Positions 11,641-20,691 of a DNA stretch of 64,000 nt are shown piece by piece. Each line of letters starts with the position of its first letter. Within the stretch, counting starts at the first letter, position 1. This stretch comes from Ascaphus truei (lineage: Eukaryota; Chordata; Amphibia; Anura; Ascaphidae): the NCBI GenBank assembly GCA_036426205.1, contig CM071568.1, forward strand, positions 229,868,148-229,932,147. Direction: 5' to 3'. The notes beneath the pieces were generated by a model. It ran no database searches, was not told where the DNA came from, and was given only the letters and a program-made list of their open reading frames with translations. Both the position numbers and the translations under genes were made by a program.

Positions 11641-12851
11641 TAAGAGGTTAATGGCTCGTTCTATAGTCTGGACCCCTAGGAGTGGGTCTAACAAAATATA
11701 CTGTGAGGCAAATGCAATAACATTAAGCCCAGTCCTTAATAATAGTTTGGTTTCTATTTGTTTTATTCATTGGTTATTTGTACAGGGATAGGAATCACAT
11801 ATTGCAGTTCTACTATTTGTTTTCCTTTTTTGTTAAAAAAGGAGAGAGGGTATTTGACGGCCATACAGTACACTAGCTAGTAACCAGAGCTTGGCAACTG
11901 TGTATTGTTGATGTTATCTTTTTCCTTATCTAAATGTATTGACGGAAAGCATAATGCTGACCGGAAGTTTTGTGTGATGGCAAACCCTCAATCACCAGTA
12001 TTTAAAAAAAGATATAATGTTAAACCAGACTAGCTAACTTGCAGTGCGGGCATATACCCAAGTCCCTCCAGAATGCAATTCTGTCCTATAGACTTACCCA
12101 ATCATCCTTTACTATTAAGCATGACTGAAGCTTCTTCCTCCCAACCTCTTCTCAGAGATAGGTCGAACTGATGCATCTTAACTATTTATACTGTACATTG
12201 TGTTGCTCAGGCAAAGGGTAATGTGTGTCATAATCATATGTCTTCTTTGGATCTTTGTCAGCCAATATGTCATCAGTTCATGTCTCATAAATTTTAGTGT
12301 GAGACAATGTCCTGATGTATCGCTTTCATTTTAAATTTCATCATCTTCCCATCTCTGAGTGACATTGAACTATAAGTAGATTATATATATTGGAACAAGT
12401 AGTGTTTTGGCATGACACCTTCCAACACATTGACACTTTTGTGCCAACCACTTAACAAGGATGTTTATATTTTCTTTCATTCTTTGCAATGCACTACATT
12501 ATCTGCACATCTACTGTGTCTGAAAGTAAATATCAAGAGCAATGTATTTTATGAGCACCATTTGAGTAATTACATAATTTGAAATCACTGTGACTGCTCA
12601 TTTGCATGTCATTACCCAGAATTCCTGACTGCAGTGGAATCATTGACATACTTGAAAATGAGAGGTAACTCTCAATGTGCTACTTCCTAGTAAAACATTT
12701 TTATAAATAAATCTTTGTTTGCTAAGCATTAATGGGGAAAGTGAGGGTTGAAGACCTGTCTGAGACATGGAAATGTACCCACAAGAAGTATTTTTATTTG
12801 CTAGAATCGTAAACAATTTTAATCATGTGTGTTTACTTTAATAGGCAATTG
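11641..12851. other. No gene recognised
   Basis: AT-rich sequence with only short, unrecognised ORFs. No repeat ends or RNA genes seen. Confidence 0.4.
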
Positions 12852-13930
12852 TCATGAACGGCACAACTGTGAGCATGTGACTTCTGTACAGTATGTGGCA
12901 AGGGTTAATACATCTAACTATCCGGCTGACTCCCTTATCTCCCCGCAGGGTGCCTAAAATGTGCAATATCTCCCCCTAAACTAACACACTACACCTCATT
13001 TAACTGCCACTACAAAGAATAGTTGAAGGACTTCCCTTTAGTATTCATTGGTCGCTGTTTACTATGAAAAATATGTACTGTAACTAAACACAAAACCTTG
13101 CTTTGCATGTGTCCTAAAATGTAATTACTCCCTTCAAAGGGTGTCAGATTAATTTAGAACCCAGAGGCAGTACTTACTCAATGTTATATTTAATTTACAC
13201 AAATAGTACTGTCCTGGAACAGGTTTGTTATTCCTGTTCCCCCCCTTCTGTTGCAGCTTCTGCCTGTCAGCTTTATTCAGTTGCATGCCTATCCGCTCTG
13301 AAGACTGGCAGTGTCTGTGTTTTAGACACAGTGTATCTTTTTCTGCTCTATTCACATAGTCTGTGGGTTGTTATAGCAACCTCTCAGCCCTCTTATGTTA
13401 GATTGGGCTATTCTGCCCTCCCCCCTGTCTTGCTGACAGTTGGTTTAGTCCCATCACCTTTCTTGTGTGACACTTGCTCCTCACTTCCTTTTCCACCCAG
13501 GGCAGAGTGAGTATCTGCCATGCTAATACCCCTGGCAAGGCCTTTCCGTTTTTACCACACGTCATTCCCTTGATACAAGCACTCCTCATAGAGAAGCACT
13601 CTCTATTGCACGACTACTCCTACAAGAACCCTTTGTTTCTCTACTTCTGCAATAAAGATAGAAAAGACTAAATGTGCTTGTTGTGCTTTGGAAGAGGGAA
13701 GGCATGAGTTAAGCTATCTGGGTCCATTCACATCCTACACGTGACCCTGGTTCCAGAATAAGAACAGTGCTTAGTTACAGAAAAAGAAGATTATAACAAA
13801 CATACAAAATATAATTTCAGACAGTTTCAGAAAATAATGGGATTTAAACAGAAAATCTAAACACTGTACTTTACCACATAACATCAGATCCCTCCAAGTG
13901 GTCTTGGAGATTGAAATATGAGAATTCACG
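12852..13930. repeat. Dispersed repeat, LTR-like, shared with 62655-63480
   Basis: The beginning (TGTCATGAACGGCACAACTG, then GAGCATGTGAC, then CAAGGGTTAATACA, then CAATATCTCCCCCT) matches 62657-62780 with moderate divergence. The end (ATATGAGAATTCACG at about 13917) matches about 63459. The shared start with TGT and an AATAAA-containing stretch near 13650 suggest a retrotransposon LTR or UTR, but no clear terminal pair or coding region was found. Confidence 0.45.
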
Positions 13931-14480
13931 TTAAAAATGTTTTGTTTTTTTTGGTATTGCATATCAACAAAATAAAGCAATTCAGCAAAGTACAGTTCCA
14001 ATTTCAAATACTTTGTATCTTTTGTTTCCTCCCAGATACTGGCATGTATGATTGTGTTCGTATACAGACTGTTACCTTTATAATGTAGAATTTCTAACAC
14101 ATACTATTTGACTTTTATTTAGAAAGTATTTGCATAGGGGTTACATACTAGTGAGAAAGAAGAACATCGATACGACATTGCTATTAATGAAAACAAAAAT
14201 AAAACCATTAGCGTAAACTAACTTATCTTGTCTCCCTTTAATTCCTTGTCCTTCTACTTTATACAGGTGAGTATAATTAAAGTCATGCTGGCATTTAGAT
14301 CTTTATCTTTAGACCTTTAGTCCTATGGTCCATAGATCACCGTATCTTTTATCCATATGTAACATGGCTGGTCCTGTTGCCTTTCTGCCTCCTGTCACCA
14401 CAGCCCTGATAGGTATTGCAGGATGATCTAGGGCTATTGACCCCCCTTCTGGTATCCTCTGATTGACAGGAGGAGGTGAC

Positions 14481-14487
<7 letters not shown>
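13931..14487. other. No gene recognised
   Basis: AT-rich, low-complexity in places; nothing assignable. Confidence 0.35.
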
Positions 14488-14518
<31 letters not shown>

Positions 14519-14533
14519 GTGTTGTGTGTGTGT

Positions 14534-14580
<47 letters not shown>
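14484..14580. repeat. TG/GT microsatellite
   Basis: About 95 bases of TG dinucleotides with a short interrupted section (TTGTGTTGTG, TGGTG) in the middle. Flanking ORFs of alternating Cys-Val or His-Thr are translations of the repeat. Confidence 0.95.
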
Positions 14581-14582
<2 letters not shown>

Positions 14583-15123
14583 CCAATGGTGGTACAGACA
14601 CTATGCCCTCCCCTTCTTGATGTCAGAGGAAGTGCTAAAGTTAGTTGGGCAGTCCAGTCTGGAATTTGAGACTGGAGGAAGGGCTGTGAGTCTCTCCCAT
14701 CAGGAATGAGTGTGTCCACTCCAGCCCCTAGGCTGGGAACATCTACTGCCACAAAGGCTTCAAGACTGACACTTAGGCCTCAATACTACCTGAGGTCATG
14801 CACTATCCTGAGGTTTGGAAACCTCTGATCAGTATCTGCACCGCTGTAATACCATCTATGCAGTGACTGCAATAAAGATCAATTTGTTCATATTTTACAC
14901 CTACTTGGATGGAGTCAGTATGCATGGTGTATGAGAAGTGCTTCAGGAGGGAATGCCTCCAATCTATTGGAGCCAAATGAAGCTGGAGGCACTGATACCA
15001 AACCCAGAACCCAAGGTGACACCAAAAGCCTGTCCTGATCTCCAACCCATCACAGATCAACTCAGCTCTCCTGACCTTCACAGGTATGCCGCACCACAAC
15101 AGCTAGTAGCCGCAACTTGTATC
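14581..15123. other. No gene recognised
   Basis: Mixed-composition DNA. The minus-strand ORF of 98 residues at 14803-15099 has no family resemblance that I can see. Confidence 0.35.
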
Positions 15124-15131
15124 TCCTAGAG

Positions 15132-15481
15132 CAGCGGTGCGCAAACTGTGGGGCGCGACCCCCAGGGGGGGCGCGAGACTGCCGGTGGGGGGGCGCGGGG
15201 TTTACAGAGGCTCCGCGCGCTTCCCGAAGGCACTTAAATTAAGTGCCCGGGGAGCTGCAGGGCCTCTGTAAACCATACTTACCCGTGACTCCGGCGGCTT
15301 CCTTCTTGCGTCGCCATGGCAAAGCGGCGTCAAAATGACGCCGCGAGGTCATGTGACGTCACGTTGCTATGGCAACGTGACGTCATGACGCCGGAGGGCG
15401 GGTCAATGGTGGTATGGGGGGGCGCGGAAGAGAGGGGACCGCCGGCAGGGGGGCGCAGGGAAAAAAGTTTGCGCCCCCCTG
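15132..15481 (+). mobile_element. hAT-type MITE, copy A
   Basis: The element begins CAGCGGTGCGCAAACTG and ends AAGTTTGCGCCCCCCTG, an imperfect hAT-style terminal inverted repeat. It is flanked by perfect 8-bp target duplications, TCCTAGAG, at 15124-15131 and 15482-15489; an 8-bp duplication is the hAT hallmark. The 350-bp body is very GC-rich and contains a palindromic section (GTGACGTCACGTTGCTATGG and its inverse). It has no coding capacity. A second copy lies 110 bp to the right in the opposite orientation. Confidence 0.9.
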
Positions 15482-15591
15482 TCCTAGAGGGTGGGCGTAC
15501 ATGTGCTACCCATACGTCAGTACATTATTAAGTCCTTTTGTTGTTATTGTTTTGTTCCTTCCGTTTACCCTATCCTAGGCTTCTATTAGAC

Positions 15592-15931
15592 CAGGGGGGC
15601 GCAAACTTTTTTCCCTGCGCCCCCCTGCCGGCTATCCCCTCACTCCCGCGCCATCCCAACCTACCCTCGCACCGGCGTAATGATGTCACGTTGCCATAGC
15701 AACGTGACGTCACATGACCTCGCAGCGTCATTTTGACGCCGCGTTGCCATGGCGACGCCGGGAGGAAGCCGCCGGAGCCACTGGTAAGTATGGTTTACAG
15801 AGGCCCTGCAGCTCCCCCGGCACTTAATTTAAGTGCCTTCGGGAAGCGCGGGGCCTCTGTAAACCCCGCGCCCCCCGTCGGCAGTCTCGCGCCCCCCCTG
15901 GGGGTCGCGCCCCACAGATTGCGCACCGCTG
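15592..15931 (-). mobile_element. hAT-type MITE, copy B (inverted)
   Basis: This is the same element as 15132-15481 but reversed: it begins CAGGGGGGCGCAAACTTTTT and ends GATTGCGCACCGCTG. Its own perfect 8-bp target duplication, TATTAGAC, sits at 15584-15591 and 15932-15939. Because the duplications of the two copies differ, they are independent insertions rather than an inverted duplication. Sequence identity between the copies is high, with differences mainly in the middle. Confidence 0.9.
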
Positions 15932-15989
15932 TATTAGACTGTCAAGCATTAACTTTCAAGTCCATGTTTCTCAAATCTTTCTATTAGGA

Positions 15990-16600
15990 TGTCTTGTGCT
16001 ATCTTCGCCCTTTTATCTCCTGCATCTATTTTCCTATTCATATTTGTTTTATGTACCTATAGATCCCTTAATTCTCCAGATCTAAATGCTTACGTAGATT
16101 TATTTTAGGAGTTAGTTTTGAGACTCTTCTCCCATTCCTCCCAAGATGTTTTTGACAGGTCTGAAAATAGTGGGGACCATTTATTGACAAATTTATCTCT
16201 CAGCCCTTCATATCCTATAATGACATCTAGTCAATCTATCTTGAAGACTTCAATCAATGTTGATTCTAGGGTAGAGATTGTTGGGGATCTATTATCTATC
16301 CTTAGGGGGATTATATATTTCCTTGTTGCTATTAAGATTGTATCAATGATTACAGGTATCTTTGGATCATTAGCTCCCTGCTTCCATATGTCCAAGTCTC
16401 TGAATAAAAGCAGAATGGGGTTAATTGGAAATGTAGTGCCCATCTTGTCACTAATGTATTTTACCACCTGTTTTCAGAACTCTTGTATAAATCTGAAATT
16501 CAAAAAATTGTGGGCCACGTCTGCTTTATGGTGTTGACATTTACAACAATGAGATGTTGACTGGTTACATTTTTCAATTATATATTGAGACGAATACTCT
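15990..16600 (-). pseudogene. L1-like LINE ORF2 C-terminal remnant
   Basis: On the minus strand the sequence reads HCCKCQHHKADVAHNFLNF, a TGA stop where Trp is expected after IQEF, then KQVVKYISDKMGTTFP and LLLFRDLD, then IDTILIATRKYI. A Cys/His cluster followed by an aromatic F-W-K-x-V segment and an L-x-ATR-x-I helix resembles the C-terminal end of L1/Tx1-type ORF2 proteins. The intact stretch between stops is short. The plus-strand ORF at 16118-16537 is its antisense. The family call rests on motif memory only. Confidence 0.45.
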
Positions 16601-16790
16601 GTGTGTTATTTTTAATTGAGTTTCCCTCCATATTACTGATTGGGTGCATTTGCATACAGTACTTTGTATAGTCTGTCTAGTATAACAGTCCCATTCTCTT
16701 ATTCTGTGATGTCCCTGAACTATTTAGTAAAAGAGTCCTTTGGTATGTAACTTCCATATATATGAATCCAAAATCCAGGAACAATGTAGA

Positions 16791-16844
16791 TACTGCTGCG
16801 GCCGAGTTTATTCGAGCATTTGCCCGTTCTCGGCCGCAGCAGTA
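16791..16844. repeat. Perfect 16-bp inverted repeat in GC-rich DNA
   Basis: TACTGCTGCGGCCGAG at 16791-16806 is perfectly complementary to 16829-16844, with a 22-base loop. It opens a CpG-rich block (about 16840-17120). No gene is convincing in 16601-17460; the long overlapping ORFs there are an effect of GC richness. Confidence 0.7.
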
Positions 16845-17460
16845 ACCTGGCGCGCGCCGGAGGGTGCCGGGCGCGCGCCGAAGCAGCGGAGGAGCGCCCT
16901 CCGATCGGGGCTTTCTCCCTCCCGCTGCCGGGTCCGCCGGGTCCCCCGGAACTCCCTGCCGCCGTCCCCCACATCGCGGGACACCAGGGCTCCCTCGGGG
17001 AGCCCTGGACGCGCGTGCAGGGGGCGCAGGCACCCGATGACGCGTGACCGCGCATCGGTGATGCGCGGCACGCTGAGGGAGTGCGGCTAGCACGCCGGGG
17101 CATCCCCCGGCTTGCGGTGCTAGCCGTGCTTCAATAAAACGTGTCGCCAGTGTAGATGTGAATAAACCTCCCAGGGTGAAAAACAGGGACTTGGTGGTGG
17201 CCACACGGCTACCCCAAAACTTCGTCTCCAATACACATAAATTCACCCCTGGGGTAACAGTACAAAACAGTCCAGCAAAGGAAGGTCAAAATGATGGGCT
17301 ATGCCCTTTACCTTCCTGATGTGGTTCCAGGTAGGAGGATTCTTTGGCATGCAGCCCTCAGAAGGGAAATCCAAAGAGGCAGAAGAGAAGAGGAGCACAG
17401 CTCACAGCGTCAGCAAACGCAAGGAAATAAGGGCAACTCCAAACAGAGGTAAAATATACA

Positions 17461-17530
17461 TTAGCCTTTAATGGTCAGTTAGGCAGAAAAACAGGACCAC
17501 GCACCAACGCGTTTCATCCCTTAGGACTTT
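17461..17530 (-). mobile_element. Short Penelope-like end with hammerhead-like tail
   Basis: On the minus strand 17504-17530 reads GTCCTAAGGGATGAAACGCGTTGG, here cited only as its parts: a short hairpin, then GAAACGCGTTGG. The same tail ends the PLE-like pieces at 6664 and 34215. It abuts the decayed end of Gypsy-1. Confidence 0.35.
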
Positions 17531-18270
17531 CTATAGCAGGCTGCCAGTACCTAAAATGCCCAAAGTGAGCAGAAAGGGCTGGCAACTTGGAAAACCAAAA
17601 CTGCAGCAAAACCCGGTACGGATCGAGCACAATCCTTACAGTGCCTACCTCTTGAGGAGAGACCTCCGGGCGATCTAAGCCGGTTTGACAGGAAATTTCT
17701 GATAAAATGCCCAGATCAGGTTGGGAGCATGGACATCCCTGGATTTGATCCATGAATTCTCCTTGGGTCCATAACCCTTCCAATGGACCAAGTACTGTAG
17801 CCCACCATGGATCTACAGGAATCCAGTATCTGGCATACTTCAAATTCCTCCGGGCCATCCACCAAGAACGGTCTAGGTGGAGGGAGAATAGGAGGAGATA
17901 AGGTGTTCTTGACAAACGGCTTGAGGAGAGAGACATGAAACACTGGAGTTATTCTTAAGCTATCCGGAAGTTCCAGTTTGAATGCCGCCGGGTTGACCTG
18001 TTTAAGATTTTGTAAGGTCCAATGAACTTGGGCCCGAGTTTGGAGGAAGGCAGTTTCAGCCGGATATTTTTTGTAGCCTGCCAAACCTGATCTCCCACTT
18101 GAAATGGGGGAGGTGGTCGTTGACGTTTATCCGCATCGGGTTTTTTGCAGGAGGGCGGCTTTGGTCAGATTGGCATGGATTTTCTTCCAGAGTAACTAGA
18201 GTTCTTGGATCTTATCATCCACTGCAGGAACTCCGGAATCACTCTCGTGATGCTTTACTTGTTTTCGAGG
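17531..18270 (-). pseudogene. Gypsy-1: integrase C-terminus and chromodomain
   Basis: Minus strand. The segment LPDSLRITPVFHVSLLKPF is the integrase C-terminal region typical of Ty3/gypsy elements, preceded by text such as PPPFQVGDQVWQATKNIRLK in another frame. Farther on, the frame containing LQYLVHWKGYGPKENSW and ending NLIWAFYQKFPVKPA is a chromodomain, followed by a stop, so this is a chromovirus. The parts are in different frames, so the copy is dead. It continues upstream across the inserted PLE fragment into 19201-19873. The product would be the end of Pol, acting in the integration complex and targeting methylated histone tails in the family. Confidence 0.75.
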
Positions 18271-19200
18271 TAAATTTTAAGTTATAAGTTGATATTAACA
18301 TCATTCAAGAATAGTTCTAGACTATTCTGATCCCCCTGCCAAATTAAAATAATATCATCAATGTAGCACCGCCATAGGACCAGATTTGCCCCCAGACCCT
18401 CCCCCTGCCAGATGTAATTCTCTTCCCAAAAACCCATGAAGAGATTGGCATAACTGGGGGCAAACCTAATACCGATGGCGGTGCCACATTTTTGGATGTA
18501 AAAAATATCCTCAAACCAAAAATAATTTTTGCTTAATATAAAAGAGATACCATCTAAGATGAATTGGGTTTGTGCATCTTGGCGTTCCGGATCGTTGTTT
18601 AGAAAATATTTTATGGCTTTACAGCCAAAATTGTGTAAAATTGAGGTATATAAAGAAGAGACATCAATTGTCGCCAGAATATAATCCTCTTTCCAGACAG
18701 TTGTATCTAGAAGTGAGAGGATATCCGTCGTGTCTTTTAAATATGACTTTAAAGATTTGACATAGCTCTGCAAAAAGCTATCGACGTATGCTGATAAATT
18801 TGCTGTTAGGGAGTTTATTCCACATATTATAGGTCTCTTATGGATTTTTGGGAGGATATAAAATATGGGTAACTGAGGTGTTTCATTTAACAGGAATTTA
18901 AATTCCTGTTCATTTAAAATTCCTAATTCTTTTCCTCTTTCTAATAATATTAGCAGTTCTTTGGTGAATTGTTTTGTAGGATTCTTTTTCAGAATTTCGT
19001 AAGTATCCATATCTCCCATATCTCCCAAAAGTCTTCTTGGTTCCATCTCGAGTGAGAGCCCTCCTGAGTTCCTGCTTGCCGTGTTCCCCGTTACATGCTG
19101 AATTTTCACTTACTTCTTGTAAGTAGGCAATTTGCATGAGCCAAGTTTTGTTCTACCATGCTCATGTGATTTTACTGCACCATTATATATTCTTTTCTGT
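18271..19200 (-). pseudogene. Penelope-like reverse transcriptase fragment
   Basis: A 275-residue minus-strand frame reads FYILPKIHKRPIICG, ATIDVSSLYTSI (catalytic Asp of motif A), KCGTAIGIRFAPSYANLFMG (motif B) and YIDDIILIW (motif C with the two catalytic Asp). LPKIHK, SLYT and the PYANLFM-type block are hallmarks of Penelope-like elements, whose reverse transcriptases are related to telomerase. The frame stops soon after motif C (LNDVNINL), and no GIY-YIG endonuclease is present. It interrupts Gypsy-1: integrase text stops at about 19200 (after [12 protein letters not shown]) and resumes at about 18270. So it inserted after Gypsy-1. Confidence 0.85.
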
Positions 19201-19873
19201 TTTGGGATGTCCCTGGAGGGAGGCAGCTCCACAATAAAATCCATAGAAAGGTGGGACCACGGGTGGGTGGGAACTGGCAAGGACTGGAGTAACCCATAGG
19301 GTAACGTCCTCTGCACTTTAATCTGGGCACATACAAGCAGGCTGACAAAAACTCCTTCACGTCTTTGCAGACCTCTGGCCACCAAAAGATCACGTCTTCC
19401 TAACTCCCAGATGACCAGCTGTCTTGGAATAATGACCTCATTGCAATACCTCACTTCGAAATTGGGGGGGGACAAATAGTTTGGACGAACGAGTGGACGT
19501 TAACCTGGGATTTTCTGCTTGGTTCTGTGAAATATGTTGCAGGAGTGAAGATGAAACTGCAGAAATGATCTGAGAAGATGGAATGATGGGCCCCTGCTCT
19601 ATCTCCTTGGCGGCATCTGGGGAAAATTGCCTGGATAGAGCATCTGCTTTGACGTTCTTGGATCCTTGACGATAGAAGATCACAAAGTTGAACCGAGTGA
19701 AGAAGAGAGCCCACCTAGCCTGACATGTCCAAGTCTTTTTGCTCCTTCAATATATTAGAGGTTCTTGTGATCTGTAAGGATTGTTATTGGAGAAGTTGCC
19801 CCCTCAAGCAAATGTCTCCATTCTTCTAGAACCATTTTCATGGCCAGAAGCTCCCAATTTCCAACATCATAAT
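19201..19873 (-). pseudogene. Gypsy-1: RNase H to integrase core
   Basis: Minus strand. Visible in order are [20 protein letters not shown] with [10 protein letters not shown] (RNase H), then GSKNVKADALSRQ (tether), then text corresponding to the integrase zinc-binding domain, then [17 protein letters not shown], the start of the integrase core with its first catalytic Asp. Frames change several times. The left side is cut by the PLE fragment and the right side by the Gypsy-2 LTR at 19874, in the middle of the RNase H domain. It belongs to the same general lineage as Gypsy-2 but differs at many residues. Confidence 0.8.
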
Positions 19874-20677
19874 TGTTACGCCGGTGCTGCCCGCAGACCA
19901 GACTCGTCCCTTATACTGAGGTGGGGACGTATATGTGCATGCACCCGCAGCAGAAGAAGCGTGTCCGGAGTGTGGTGTTTTGGCGTTGCCAGGCCAGGTG
20001 TGAATAGGTGTAGCAATACTTGGCGGTACCGGTTCAGAAGAGACGAAGTCGTTGCCGTTAGCCAAGGTCAGGGAGAGAGAGATCCGGGAGGTCGAGGTCC
20101 AAACTGTAGTCGAGGGATGAGAGAAGCTGCAAGGTCAGGTGGGAGCCGGGGTCCAGATCCAGAGAGGAACGTCCGCCATGCCGGGTCGCAACCTGAATAA
20201 CGAAGAGCAAAGGAAAGCCAGGATAGACGTCCATAAGCAGAGACTATGTCGAGCGATGTGAGAGGCAAGACAGATACTATATATTGCGGCTGACCAATAG
20301 GGAATGGAGGCAGTCCTGGAGGAACATGAGGAGCTGTCCTGGATTGGTTCCTATAATATGCAGCCAGGTGGGGAGCTTTAGGGTTAAGTGGCAGTCTTTG
20401 TGAGATTTGGGGGCGTGGTTTCACTGCTAGTGCAGTGAATAAATTATCCTTGCCCGGCGCACGCTCTGTAAGGTCGGAGAGCGCGTGCCCGGGACCAGAG
20501 GGAACCGCCAGAGCCCTGAGAGGCCGTGGGGCAGCGCTGGCCCGCCGGGAACGAGGGGGGTGCCCCCGCACAGCGGGAGCAGGTTGGGTGAGGAGAGGAA
20601 GCGTCTCACGGCAGCGGGGGGCATTCAGAGGTGAGGAGGGGTCGCGCTGTGAGTGCCGCAATCCCCGCATCCTCACA
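19874..20677 (-). repeat. Gypsy-2 3' LTR (804 bp)
   Basis: In element sense it starts TGTGAGGATGCGGGG at 20677 and ends CGGCGTAACA at 19874, giving the normal TG...CA ends. Positions 19874-20089 match 24899-25114 closely, which defines the LTR end. It holds a TATA box, a predicted transcript start and a GC-rich U3. The minus-strand frame reading through from the chromodomain ORF into the LTR is not expected to be coding. Confidence 0.9.
20245..20284 (-). promoter_or_regulatory. Gypsy-2 LTR TATA box and predicted transcript start
   Basis: In element sense ATATATA (20278-20284) lies about 30 bases before GCTCGACATA (20254-20245). That decamer is exactly complementary to TATGTCGAGC, found immediately after the other LTR copy at 24888-24897. 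TATA spacing and complementarity both point to transcription starting at about 20254 and to self-priming of reverse transcription. Confidence 0.65.
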
Positions 20678-20680
20678 GTA

Positions 20681-20691
20681 CCCCCCCCCCC
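20681..20691 (-). other. Gypsy-2 polypurine tract
   Basis: In element sense, GAAG and eleven G residues stand three bases upstream of the 3' LTR start (TGTGAGG at 20677). Position and composition fit the plus-strand primer of an LTR retrotransposon. Confidence 0.7.

Noticed and set aside
14309..14752. His-Thr and Cys-Val repeat ORFs
   Set aside because: Translations of the TG microsatellite.
16118..16537. 139-residue plus-strand ORF
   Set aside because: Antisense to the L1-like remnant, which shows LINE motifs on the minus strand.
16677..17246. Overlapping Arg/Pro/Gly-rich ORFs on both strands, up to 189 residues
   Set aside because: Caused by GC-rich DNA with few stops; no domain, splice or conservation signal.
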